64,000 nt of DNA. Origin: Bog-473 sp963781955 (GTDB lineage Bacteria; Actinomycetota; Acidimicrobiia; Acidimicrobiales; RAAP-2). The DNA is taken from positions 496,001 to 560,000 of the forward strand of contig CAWAHU010000001.1 in the NCBI GenBank assembly GCA_963781955.1, given 5' to 3'. Numbering within the stretch: position 1 is the stretch's first letter; each line of letters opens with the position of its first letter. The notes below the pieces were generated by a model. That model made no database searches. It was not told the DNA's origin and worked only from the letters and a program-made list of their open reading frames with translations. This document shows positions 1-7,807 of this stretch, piece by piece. A program made the position numbers and the translations under genes.

Positions 1-118
1 TCTCGGGTACGTCGTCGAGCGCGGCCACGAAGTGCATCTCCGAGGTCCCCGGGTTGGCGAAGCACACGTCGGTGCCGGCGCCGACCAGCGTCGAGATCAA
101 AGCGCGGGCGCCGTTCAC
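1..118 (-). CDS. Thiamine-diphosphate-dependent enzyme, acetolactate-synthase-like, N-terminal part (runs off window)
   Basis: Only the first 39 residues are in the window. The N-terminus reads NGARALISTLVGAGTDVCFA and continues into NPGTSEMHFV, which matches the start of the PYR domain in acetolactate-synthase-like or benzoylformate-decarboxylase-like TPP enzymes; the Glu after NPGTS sits where the cofactor-activating glutamate is expected. The GTG start overlaps the stop of the upstream FAD oxidase as GTGA, and AGGAGG lies just upstream, so the two genes are probably translated together. A TPP enzyme coupled to a 2-hydroxyacid oxidase suggests 2-keto acid metabolism, but substrate cannot be assigned from this fragment. 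Confidence 0.75.
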   Translation of the reverse strand, partial: MNGARALISTLVGAGTDVCFANPGTSEMHFVAALDDVPE

Positions 119-1527
119 GATCGGTCCTCCTCCTGTCTGGGCGCCGGTGACCCCACTCCGAGCAGCCGGTCGGGACCGAGGATGCCCCGGGGGTCGAAGG
201 CGGCCTTGATGGCCCGCATCAGACGAAGCGAGATGGGGTCCTGCATCTCGAGGAAGTAGCCCATCTTGGCCGTCCCGATGCCGTGCTCGCCCGAGATGGC
301 GCCGCCGGCAGCCAGCGCCAGCTCGAAGGCCTCGTGCATGAGCGCGTGGCGCTGGTCCTCGTCGGGCTGGAACACGGTGATGTGCACGTTGCCGTCCCCG
401 ATGTGACCGCAGCCGGTCACCAGGGCACGGTGTTCCTGGGCCAGCGTGGCGACGCGGGCCAAGTAGTCGGGGATCGAGGCGCGCGGGATCACGGCGTCGA
501 TGAGATCGTCGCACCCGGCCGCCTTGCCGACCCAGAACGCCCGCTCGCGCGCGGCCACCAGCTGGGCGCCCGAGGTGGCCGGGAGGACGTAGACGTCGAG
601 GGCTCCCAGCTCGGAGAGGAGCTCGCCCAGGCGCTCGGTGTCCTCCTCCACCCGCTCGCCCACCGTGCCCTCGAGCACGACCACCAGGTAGGCCAGGGTG
701 CGCTCCTTGACGTCGTCCGGGATCCCGAGGTCGAGGCCGGCGGCCTTCGTGATGCCGCCCATGACCAACACATCGACGTACTCGAGGATGGAGGGGTTGA
801 TGCCGCCGTTGACGATGTGCGGCACAGCGGAGGCGACCTCGGCCAGCGAGGAGAAGGGCGTCAGCACGGTCGCGGAAACGGTCTGGCGCGGCTGGACCTT
901 GACCGTGACCTCCGTCGTGACGGCCAGTGTCCCCTCGGAGCCGATGAGCAGCTGGGTCAAGTCGTAGCCGCTCGAGCACTTGACGAACTTCCCGCCGGTG
1001 CGCAGCACGCTCCCGTCGGCCAGCACCACTTCGAGGCCGAGCACGTGGTGCCGGGTCACGCCGTAGCGGACGGCGCGCATTCCGCCGGCGTTGGTGGCCA
1101 CGTTGCCGCCGAGGGACCCGCTCTGCTCGCCGGGGGACACCGGGTAGGTCAGCCCGAACGGTGCCAGTTCGGCGTTGAGTTGTTCGAGGGTCACTCCGGG
1201 CTCCACGACCGCCACCTGGTTCTCGGTGTCGATCTCCCGTATCCGTCGCATGCGGTCGAAGGCAATCAGCAGGCCACTGGCCACCGGCACCGCCGCGCCC
1301 GAGAGGCCGGTGCCGCTGCCCCGGACCACGACCGGGACGCCCTGTTCGCCGGCCAGCGCCATGATCTCGGCCACCTCGGCCGTCGAGCCGGGGAGCACGA
1401 CCGCCAGCGGAAGGGCCGGCGCCGTGGTCAGCGCCTCGTCGTGCGTGTAATCGGCGTGGATCGACGTGCCGGCGAGGACGTGCTCCTCGCCTACGACCTT
1501 GCGCAGTTGCTCCAGGAGTTCGGGCAT
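115..1527 (-). CDS. FAD-linked oxidase, GlcD / D-lactate dehydrogenase type
   Basis: A 470-aa flavoprotein of the family that oxidises 2-hydroxy acids (glycolate, D-lactate, D-2-hydroxyglutarate) to 2-keto acids. The PCMH-type FAD-binding domain fills the first half, with VRGSGTGLSGAAVP and the GSLGGNVATNAGG loop. The C-terminal FAD-oxidase domain carries GHIGDGNVHITVF and SGEHGIGTAKMGYF, the conserved metal/substrate region. Length is normal for GlcD. ATG at 1527 is preferred because a G-rich Shine-Dalgarno lies about 12 nt upstream; GTG at 1539 adds four residues and is equally possible. It lies 45 nt after the helicase gene and overlaps the TPP enzyme by 4 nt. No electron-acceptor partner (GlcE/GlcF type) is visible, and the substrate is not determinable. 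Confidence 0.88.
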   Translation of the reverse strand: MPELLEQLRKVVGEEHVLAGTSIHADYTHDEALTTAPALPLAVVLPGSTAEVAEIMALAGEQGVPVVVRGSGTGLSGAAVPVASGLLIAFDRMRRIREIDTENQVAVVEPGVTLEQLNAELAPFGLTYPVSPGEQSGSLGGNVATNAGGMRAVRYGVTRHHVLGLEVVLADGSVLRTGGKFVKCSSGYDLTQLLIGSEGTLAVTTEVTVKVQPRQTVSATVLTPFSSLAEVASAVPHIVNGGINPSILEYVDVLVMGGITKAAGLDLGIPDDVKERTLAYLVVVLEGTVGERVEEDTERLGELLSELGALDVYVLPATSGAQLVAARERAFWVGKAAGCDDLIDAVIPRASIPDYLARVATLAQEHRALVTGCGHIGDGNVHITVFQPDEDQRHALMHEAFELALAAGGAISGEHGIGTAKMGYFLEMQDPISLRLMRAIKAAFDPRGILGPDRLLGVGSPAPRQEEDRS

Positions 1528-1572
1528 GCGACGGAACACCCCCCACCTCGGGTTCGATCGGGTGGCCCGACC

Positions 1573-3324
1573 TTACCGGCCCCCGGCCGGAGCCCCTGTG
1601 TCCCCGGTCGCCGCGGTCTCGGTGTCCCCGCCCGCCGAGTCCCCGATCGCCGAGTCCCCGATCGCCGAGTCCCCGGTCGCGGTGGCCAGCCGGCGCCTGA
1701 GTTCAGCGACGTGTGCGGAGACCTCCTCGGCCGCGGTCGGCGCTGCCTCCCTCTCCAGCCGGGAGACGGCCCGTTCGATCGGGGCCAACCAGGGACTCGG
1801 GCCGCGTCGCGACCCGCTTGCCTCGCCGCCGGGCCCACCCGGTTCCCCCGCCGACCGGCCGAACCAGCTGCACCAGAGCTCCTCCTCGGCGCGGGTGAGC
1901 GCCACGTAGAGAAGGCGACGCTCCTCGTCGACGGCTGCCGGTGTCTGGGCGGAAGCGAGGGGCATGAGGCCGGCGTTGAGCCCGAGGACGAGCACGGTGG
2001 ACCACTGGAGGCCCTTGGCCCGGTGGAACGTCGTGAGCACGACGCCGTCAGCCTCGGCGGGATCCTCTTCCATGCCGTCCCCCTCATCCCGCCCCGCACC
2101 CCGGCGGCCCGCGTCGCTGCGCAGGTCGGAGGCGGGGCCGAGGTCGGCGCCGGCGATGCGGCTCGGCACGCGGGCCGCCTCCATGGCGGCCTGCACGGTG
2201 GCGAGCTGGGCGTTCGTCCGAGTCAGCACGGCGACCGTCGACCACCGCCGTCCCGGGGTGCGGGAGAGCCTGGCCTGCTTCGCCGCCCACAGAGCCTCGT
2301 CGTCATCGGTATCGTGGGCGATCACCTTGGGCACCGGCCCGTCGAGGCGAGTGGTGCGCGGCAGCGCCACCTCGCTCTGGTCGCCGAACCTGCCCCCCTC
2401 CTGGAGGACCGCGGTGGCCACGGCTACTACCTGGGGGGTGCAGCGGTGGTTCTCGTCAAGCCGGATGACCTCTGTACCTCGGAGGAGGTCGGGCAGGCGG
2501 CCGAGCAGCGTCGGGTCGGCCCCGTTGAAGCCATAGACGGACTGGTTCGGGTCGCCCACCACGAAGAGATCGGGCTCGTCGGCCAGCAGCGCCATGAGGA
2601 GACGGAACTGGGCCGGGTTCACGTCCTGCATCTCGTCGACGAAGAGGTGACGCGTGCGCCAGCGCACCGAGTCGGCGAACCGGCTGTCGCCCGCCAGTGC
2701 GTCGGCGCATGCCACGATCAAGTCGTCGAAGTCGAGCAGTCGCCGGCGAGTTCGCTCCTCTTCGTAGCGGGCGTAGACCTCGGCGACCTGCTCGGGGTTG
2801 ACCCCCGCCCGGCGTCGGTGGAGGCGCGCCTCGGTCACGTAGCCGTCGGGCGTCACCAGGCGCGCCTTGGCCCAGCCGATCTCCCCGTCGAGTGCCCGGG
2901 TGCGCCGTGGGTCCCCGGTGGTCACCTCGGCGAGCAGGCGACGGCGGTCCGGCAGCAGCTGGGGAGCTGGGCGTCCCCGCAGCTCCCGGTGCTCGTGGAG
3001 GAGCCCGAGGGCGGTGCGGTGGAAGGTTCCGGCTTTGACTCCCGAGACCCCGAGCGACCACAGCCGGGTGCGCAGTTCCTCCGCCGCCTTGCGGCTGAAC
3101 GTGGTGACCAGGGTGCGGTCGGGCTCGATCGAGCCCTCCAACACCCGGCGGGCCACCCGCAAGGTGAGGACCCTGGTCTTACCGGCACCGGCGCCGGCCA
3201 CCACGCAAAGCAGCGGCGCCTCGGACTCGATGGCTAGGCGTTGGGCCGCGGTGAGGTGGGCGGCGCCGGGCAGTGTCTCCCAGGTGCCGCTCTCGGTGTC
3301 GGCTTCGAAGCCCTCGAAGGTCAT
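1573..3324 (-). CDS. UvrD/PcrA-like superfamily 1 DNA helicase, compact form
   Basis: A 583-aa ATP-dependent helicase. Visible motifs in order: Walker A GAGAGKT (residues 44-50), motif II FVDEMQDVNPAQF, motif III VGDPNQSVYGFNG, the DENHRC motif, TTFHRAKGLQW and LLYVALTRAEEEL. Standard UvrD/PcrA proteins are about 700-750 aa; here the stretch between the 2A entry and the RAKG motif is short and polar, so most of subdomain 2B appears to be missing. The C-terminus ends in a GDSAI repeat encoded by three 15-bp direct repeats. ATG at 3324 gives MTFEGFEAD; upstream codons run antisense into the amine oxidase gene and are not considered coding. Role in repair or recombination is inferred from family. 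Confidence 0.87.
   Translation of the reverse strand: MTFEGFEADTESGTWETLPGAAHLTAAQRLAIESEAPLLCVVAGAGAGKTRVLTLRVARRVLEGSIEPDRTLVTTFSRKAAEELRTRLWSLGVSGVKAGTFHRTALGLLHEHRELRGRPAPQLLPDRRRLLAEVTTGDPRRTRALDGEIGWAKARLVTPDGYVTEARLHRRRAGVNPEQVAEVYARYEEERTRRRLLDFDDLIVACADALAGDSRFADSVRWRTRHLFVDEMQDVNPAQFRLLMALLADEPDLFVVGDPNQSVYGFNGADPTLLGRLPDLLRGTEVIRLDENHRCTPQVVAVATAVLQEGGRFGDQSEVALPRTTRLDGPVPKVIAHDTDDDEALWAAKQARLSRTPGRRWSTVAVLTRTNAQLATVQAAMEAARVPSRIAGADLGPASDLRSDAGRRGAGRDEGDGMEEDPAEADGVVLTTFHRAKGLQWSTVLVLGLNAGLMPLASAQTPAAVDEERRLLYVALTRAEEELWCSWFGRSAGEPGGPGGEASGSRRGPSPWLAPIERAVSRLEREAAPTAAEEVSAHVAELRRRLATATGDSAIGDSAIGDSAGGDTETAATGDTGAPAGGR
1634..1678. repeat. Three tandem 15-bp direct repeats in helicase 3' end
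   Basis: The unit gccgagtccccgatc occurs three times head to tail (the last copy with one change, ggtc for gatc). On the minus strand it encodes GDSAI/GDSAG units near the helicase C-terminus. The unit is a multiple of three, so copy-number change would keep frame. Confidence 0.95.
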
Positions 3325-3474
3325 GACCACGCTCCGCACGGTACCGGAGGGGTGCGCGCGCCACACCCGCCGACGGGACCTGCGCCTATCGTGGCCGACC
3401 GGGACGGCGGGCGCCCAGCGCTCCCGAAAGCAGCCGCCCGGGCGCCGGGCGACCAGGGAAAGTGGGAAGGAACG

Positions 3475-4917
3475 ATGGGGCTCGAGGAACGGGAGTGCGA
3501 CGTGGTTGTGGTGGGGGCCGGCTACTCCGGCCTGGCCACCGCCCGCCGGCTGGCGCGCGTCGGGCTCGACGTGCTCGTGCTCGAGGCCCGACACCGCGTG
3601 GGCGGGCGCTCGTGGACGGACGTGACCGAGGCCGGGTTCACCATCGACCGGGGCGGTCAGTGGATCGGACCCGGTCAGGATCACCTCGCCGCCCTGGCGG
3701 CCGAGATGCAGGTCGCCTCCTTCCCGACCTTCACGACCGGGCAGGGCGTGGAGCTGCGCGACGGTCGCCGCGAGCTCTACGTCGGTCTCATCCCAACGTC
3801 GGATCCCGAGGGAGCGGCGGAGGGCGTCGAGGCGATGCTCGACCTCGATCTGGCTGCCTTCGAGGTCCCCACCGATGCGCCGTGGGACGCACCGGGCGCG
3901 CCAGTACTCGATGCGCAGACGCTGGCCACCTGGCTCGACGCCCACCTGACCTCGCCCTCGGCGCGCGCCATCCTCGAGGTGGCAGTCAAGGCCATCTTCG
4001 GTGCCGGGTCGGGTGAGCTCTCCCTCCTCTTCGCACTCTTCTATCTGCACGCGGGGGGCGGCCTGGCCAACCTGGCCCGTACCACCGGAGGGGCCCAGGA
4101 GCGCCGCTTCGTCGGTGGTTCCCAGCAGCTGGCCCAGGGCATGGCGGCCGAGCTGGGGGAGCGGGTGGTGCTCGGCGCCCCGGTCATCTCGGTGGACCAC
4201 GGGAACGACGGCGTGACGCTGGGCGCCCGTCTGGTCGACCCGGGCGCCGACCCGGCCGATGCCGGTGCACCCCACCGTCCCGTGTCGGTTCGGGCCCGTC
4301 GGGCCGTGCTCGCCGTGCCGCCGGCGCTGACCGGCCGCATCGCCTTCACCCCCCCGCTGCCCGGATGCCGGGTGCAGCTGGCCCAGCGCATGCCTATGGG
4401 CGCGGTCACCAAGGTCCACGTGCTCTACGACCGGCCGTTCTGGCGGGAAGAGGGGCTCAACGGGCAGGTCGTCGCGCCCGGCGCCGTCATGGAGAGCGCG
4501 TTCGACAACTCGCCCGAGGACGCGTCCCACGGCGCCATCGTCGGGTTCGTGGCCGGCGACGATTGCCGGCGCCTGGAGGCCGCCGGCCACGACGCCCGCC
4601 GGGCCACGGTGCTCGACGAGCTGGTGCACGCATTCGGGCCGCGAGCGGCGGACCCTGTCGAGTTCGTGGAGCAGCACTGGATGGCCGAGCCGTTCACCGC
4701 GGGCGGCCCGGTGGCGTTGAGCTCGCCCGGGGCGCTGACCGCCCTCGGCCCGTCGTTGCGCGATCCCGTGGGCCCGCTGCACTGGGCCGGCACCGAGACG
4801 GCGACGGAGTGGTGCGGCTACCTCGATGGTGCGCTCTCCGCGGGTGAGCGAGCGGCCGACGAGGTGGTGTCGGCCCTGCAAGGGGAGTCGAAGGGGGAAC
4901 TCGTTGGCCACGACTGA
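3475..4917 (+). CDS. Flavin-dependent amine oxidase (monoamine / polyamine oxidase family)
   Basis: A 480-aa FAD enzyme expected to oxidise a primary or secondary amine to an aldehyde, with release of ammonia or an amine and hydrogen peroxide. The N-terminal dinucleotide-binding motif GAGYSG is at residues 14-19, followed by VGGRSW (42-47), typical of the amine-oxidase family. The C-terminal FAD-contact region reads LHWAGTETATEWCGYLDGAL. ATG at 3475 has a good Shine-Dalgarno (GGGAAGGAA). The next gene starts inside its last codons and an APC permease follows, so the operon probably imports and degrades an amine. Substrate (putrescine, tyramine, other) cannot be read from sequence. Confidence 0.9.
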   Translation: MGLEERECDVVVVGAGYSGLATARRLARVGLDVLVLEARHRVGGRSWTDVTEAGFTIDRGGQWIGPGQDHLAALAAEMQVASFPTFTTGQGVELRDGRRELYVGLIPTSDPEGAAEGVEAMLDLDLAAFEVPTDAPWDAPGAPVLDAQTLATWLDAHLTSPSARAILEVAVKAIFGAGSGELSLLFALFYLHAGGGLANLARTTGGAQERRFVGGSQQLAQGMAAELGERVVLGAPVISVDHGNDGVTLGARLVDPGADPADAGAPHRPVSVRARRAVLAVPPALTGRIAFTPPLPGCRVQLAQRMPMGAVTKVHVLYDRPFWREEGLNGQVVAPGAVMESAFDNSPEDASHGAIVGFVAGDDCRRLEAAGHDARRATVLDELVHAFGPRAADPVEFVEQHWMAEPFTAGGPVALSSPGALTALGPSLRDPVGPLHWAGTETATEWCGYLDGALSAGERAADEVVSALQGESKGELVGHD

Positions 4918-5263
4918 AGAGCTGCTCGAGGCGTTCGCCGAGTGGCGCACGCGCAGCAACGACAACGCGCGCCTAACCAAGATGGTGAAGGGATGGGACC
5001 GCGTGATCCACTTCACCACCATCGACACCGGGCAGGGCTACACCATGGTGGTCCAGGCCCAGCAACTGTCCGAGCTGGCCGTCGGCCACCAGGGCCAGCC
5101 CGACGTCATCGTCACCGGGAGCAGCGAGGACTTCTGCGACATGTTTTGGGGCGACCTCAACCCATCGGAGAAGTACATGTCCGGTGAGATCACCCTGCAG
5201 GGGTCGCAGCAGGACGTGATGCGGATCGACGCCATCTCGATGGTGGCGTTTCTCGACAGCTGA
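4904..5263 (+). CDS. SCP2 sterol-binding-like small protein
   Basis: A 119-aa protein starting MATTEELLEAFAEW. The middle and end (GQPDVIVTGSSEDFCDMFWG, YMSGEITLQGSQQDVMRI) resemble the SCP2 fold, in which a hydrophobic tunnel binds lipid-like ligands; the family call is from the characteristic D-V-x-V-T-G and G-x-I-x-x-x-G pattern. TTG at 4904 is chosen because AAGGGGGAA lies 5 nt upstream and no ATG or GTG fits as well; this makes it overlap the amine oxidase stop by 14 nt. The overlap and the permease 8 nt downstream imply translational coupling. Its role with an amine oxidase and transporter is unknown. Confidence 0.72.
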   Translation: MATTEELLEAFAEWRTRSNDNARLTKMVKGWDRVIHFTTIDTGQGYTMVVQAQQLSELAVGHQGQPDVIVTGSSEDFCDMFWGDLNPSEKYMSGEITLQGSQQDVMRIDAISMVAFLDS

Positions 5264-5271
5264 GCGTCCCG

Positions 5272-6654
5272 GTGACCGACGCCGCCGCCGCTCGGGGTGA
5301 GCTGCGCCGCGCGCTCGGCCTGCGCACCGTCGTCACCACCTCGACGGGCCTGGCCTTCGCCGCCCTGGAGTACCTGGCGGCGGCGGGTCTGGTGGCCTAC
5401 GTGGCAGGTGACTCCGCCTGGATCCCGATCCTCGTCGCCGGAGGACTCGCTCTGATCGCCTGGGGCTTCTTCGGGGAACTCAACTCCATGTTCCCCACTG
5501 CGGCGGCCATCCGCCTCTACATGAAGCGGGCGATGGACGACCGTGCCGCGCTCACCATCACGTTCACGTACATGACGACGATCGTGCTCGTGATCGCATC
5601 CGACGCCTTCATCGTGGGCAGCGCGCTGGACCATGCCTTCGCCGAGCCGGGATGGGTCACCGTCTTGTGGATCGTCGGACTGTTGGCCATCGCCGTCGTG
5701 ACCAACCTGCGGGGCATCAGCGTGGCCGGGTTGCTCCAAGACGTCGCCACGACGGTGGTCCTCGTGGCCACGTTGGTCATCGCGGTGCTCGCGCTGACGC
5801 ACAGCGGACATGGACTGCACACGCCCTTTCAGCCCCTCCATGGGCACGGGACAGGGTCCTTCCTCCAGTCGGTCGCGCTCGGCGTGTTCCTCTACAGCGC
5901 GTTCGAGTGGGTGACCACGAGCGCGGAGGAAGTGCGCCGGCCAGAATCGATCGGCCGCGGGATGCTCGTCGCCGTCGGCCTCCTCTGCATCGTGTGCGCA
6001 GCGGTGACGGTCGCTATGAGCCACACCCTGACCCACCGTGAGTTGACCTCGGCGTACCCGCAGCTCTACCTCGGCGTCGCCGCCATCGGACACGCTGGCC
6101 TCTGGGTCATGGCCGCGGTCACGGCGGTGACCGCGCTGAACACCTTCAACGGCGGATTCATCACGGCGTCACGCTTCATCTACGGCACTGCTCGCGAGGG
6201 ATCGCTGCCCCGCCAGCTCGCGCACCTCAACGACCGTGCCGTGCCCTGGATGCCCGTGGTGATCCTGGGCGTGGTCTCCGCCGCCGTCGCGCTCCTCGTC
6301 GCGCTCACCCATGCCTGGCAAGTCCTGGTGGCCGTCGGGGCGGCACTCGAAGGGATGATCTACGGGGTGGCCGGGTTCTGCGCCCTGCGCCTGCGACGTC
6401 TCCAACCAGAGGTGCCGCGCCCGTTCCGGTTCCGAGGGCTCTCCGTGCTCGGCCCCATCGGCGTCGCGTTGTTCGCGCTGCTGGCCGTGACCGCATCGGT
6501 GTCCGTGCAGAACAAGTTCGACCCGGCACCGCTCGTCATCATCCTGGTTTGCGGAGGTCTGAGCGCGTTCTACGTGCTGCGGGTGCTCCCCGGCATCAAG
6601 GAGCGGGAGGCGGCCCGCCGGGCCGCCCGCCCCCGGCGGCGTCCCGGCCGCTGA
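5272..6654 (+). CDS. APC-superfamily amino acid/amine permease
   Basis: A 460-aa integral membrane protein with about 12 hydrophobic segments. Its start (LGLRTVVTTSTGLAFAALEY) fits the first helix of APC transporters, and the GRGMLVAVGLLCIVCAA and SRFIYGTAREGSLP segments fit later helices and loops of the family. GTG at 5272 lies 8 nt after the preceding stop. Being third in an operon with a flavin amine oxidase, it is probably the uptake system for the oxidised amine or amino acid, as in putrescine-utilisation loci. The C-terminus is Arg-rich (ARRAARPRRR). Substrate is inferred from context only. Confidence 0.87.
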   Translation: MTDAAAARGELRRALGLRTVVTTSTGLAFAALEYLAAAGLVAYVAGDSAWIPILVAGGLALIAWGFFGELNSMFPTAAAIRLYMKRAMDDRAALTITFTYMTTIVLVIASDAFIVGSALDHAFAEPGWVTVLWIVGLLAIAVVTNLRGISVAGLLQDVATTVVLVATLVIAVLALTHSGHGLHTPFQPLHGHGTGSFLQSVALGVFLYSAFEWVTTSAEEVRRPESIGRGMLVAVGLLCIVCAAVTVAMSHTLTHRELTSAYPQLYLGVAAIGHAGLWVMAAVTAVTALNTFNGGFITASRFIYGTAREGSLPRQLAHLNDRAVPWMPVVILGVVSAAVALLVALTHAWQVLVAVGAALEGMIYGVAGFCALRLRRLQPEVPRPFRFRGLSVLGPIGVALFALLAVTASVSVQNKFDPAPLVIILVCGGLSAFYVLRVLPGIKEREAARRAARPRRRPGR

Positions 6655-6664
6655 TCCCGACGGC

Positions 6665-6688
6665 GGGACGGTCTCGGTCGCCGGTCCC
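6665..6688. terminator. Hairpin between convergent permease and ddl genes
   Basis: GGGAC (6665-6669) pairs with GTCCC (6684-6688), with further pairing inside and a bulge. It fills the 35-bp gap between two convergent genes. There is no clear T tract on either strand, so termination is suggested by place and symmetry only. Confidence 0.35.
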
Positions 6689-6689
6689 C

Positions 6690-7772
6690 TCAGTCCTCTT
6701 CGAGCACCCGGTGTGTGCGCAGTAGCCGACGGCGTGTGTGGCGGGAGAGGGCGAGGCGGACCAGCTCCCCGACCACCGTATGGAAGGAGACTCCCTCGGC
6801 CTCCCACAGCATCGGGAACATCGAGATGGGCGTGAAGCCGGGCATGGTGTTCACCTCGTTCACCACGACCCTGTCATCGGTCCTCAGGAACAGGTCGACA
6901 CGGGCCAGCCCCTCGACCCGGAGGGCGCGATAGGCCGCTTCGGCCACGCGCTGCGCCTCGGCCAGTTGCGCGTCGGTCAGATCGGTCGGGGCGACGGTCT
7001 CGGCCGCTCCGAGGACGTACTTGTCGTCGTAGTCGTAGAACTCGCGGCTGGCGATGATCTCGCCGGCTTGCGACACCCGGACGTCCTCGTTGCCCATGAC
7101 GGCGAGCTCCAGCTCACGACCCTCGACGAACTCCTCGAGGACGACGTGGTCGTCGAACTGGAAGGCGTCGACGACGGCCTCGCCGAGTCCCGCTGCGTCG
7201 TGAACCTTGGCGACGCCGATCGACGAGCCCAGGTTGGCCGGCTTGACGAAGAGGGGTAGGCCGAGCGCCCCGATCATCTCGGCCATGAGTCCCGGGCTCC
7301 ACGACGAGCGCGACACCAGGCGCCAGTCCGCGACCGGCAGCCCGGCGTCGCGCAGGAGCGACTTGGCAATGCCCTTGTCCATGCACACGGCAGACGCCAG
7401 CACGCCCGCCCCCACGTAGGGGACGTTGAGTGCCTCGAGGTGGCCCTGAATCACACCGTCCTCGCCGAACGGCCCGTGCAGCACGGGGAAGACCACGGCG
7501 TTGGGGGTCACCAGGTCGTCGAGGTGGGCCACCTCGGGAGCGTGGTCTGCGTGCAGCAAGTCGTCGGGCGACGTGAGGGCGTCGCCGTGTTCGAGGTCGT
7601 GCAGCAGCACCCGTGCGTCGACCCAGCGCCGGTCGTGGGTGAGCCCGGCAAGTGCCACGACCCAGCCACCGTCCCGAGCGGCCCGTGCGATCCGTCGCGC
7701 CGAGATGCACGAGATCTCGTGTTCGGCCGACGGACCTCCGTAGACGACGACCAACGCTCCCGGATCTGGCAC
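6690..7772 (-). CDS. ddl: D-alanine--D-alanine ligase
   Basis: A 360-aa ATP-grasp ligase that joins two D-alanines for the peptidoglycan stem peptide. Visible motifs: VVYGGPSAEHEIS at the N-terminus, PVLHGPFGEDGVIQG, the ATP-grasp segment LFVKPANLGSSIGV, VLEEFVEGRELE, and VNEVNTMPGFTPISMFP at the metal site. The omega-loop EFYDYDDKY carries the Tyr/Lys pattern of D-Ala-D-Ala enzymes, not the Phe of D-lactate-forming (VanA-like) ones. GTG start at 7772. It is divergent from murF 35 bp away, so the two consecutive steps, D-Ala-D-Ala synthesis and its addition to UDP-MurNAc-tripeptide, may share a control region. Confidence 0.95.
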   Translation of the reverse strand: MPDPGALVVVYGGPSAEHEISCISARRIARAARDGGWVVALAGLTHDRRWVDARVLLHDLEHGDALTSPDDLLHADHAPEVAHLDDLVTPNAVVFPVLHGPFGEDGVIQGHLEALNVPYVGAGVLASAVCMDKGIAKSLLRDAGLPVADWRLVSRSSWSPGLMAEMIGALGLPLFVKPANLGSSIGVAKVHDAAGLGEAVVDAFQFDDHVVLEEFVEGRELELAVMGNEDVRVSQAGEIIASREFYDYDDKYVLGAAETVAPTDLTDAQLAEAQRVAEAAYRALRVEGLARVDLFLRTDDRVVVNEVNTMPGFTPISMFPMLWEAEGVSFHTVVGELVRLALSRHTRRRLLRTHRVLEED

Positions 7773-7782
7773 CGACCGAGGC

Positions 7783-7790
7783 TATACAAT
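7783..7790 (+). promoter_or_regulatory. Possible -10 element before murF
   Basis: TATACAAT is an AT-rich island in the 35-bp gap between the divergent ddl and murF starts. It would give a very short murF leader. No good -35 is visible, and the call rests on similarity to TATAAT and on location. Confidence 0.3.
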
Positions 7791-7807
7791 CCGTGGCACG
7801 GTGAGGC

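Noticed and set aside
283..3237. Long open frame on the plus strand (984 codons)
   Set aside because: It is antisense to two well-supported genes (oxidase, helicase). In very GC-rich DNA such shadow frames are common, and its translation is low-complexity with no family features.
3325..5028. N-terminal extension of the helicase up to 5028
   Set aside because: The extra 567 codons run antisense through the amine oxidase and give His/Arg-rich sequence; the helicase proper starts with the Q-motif region just after 3324.
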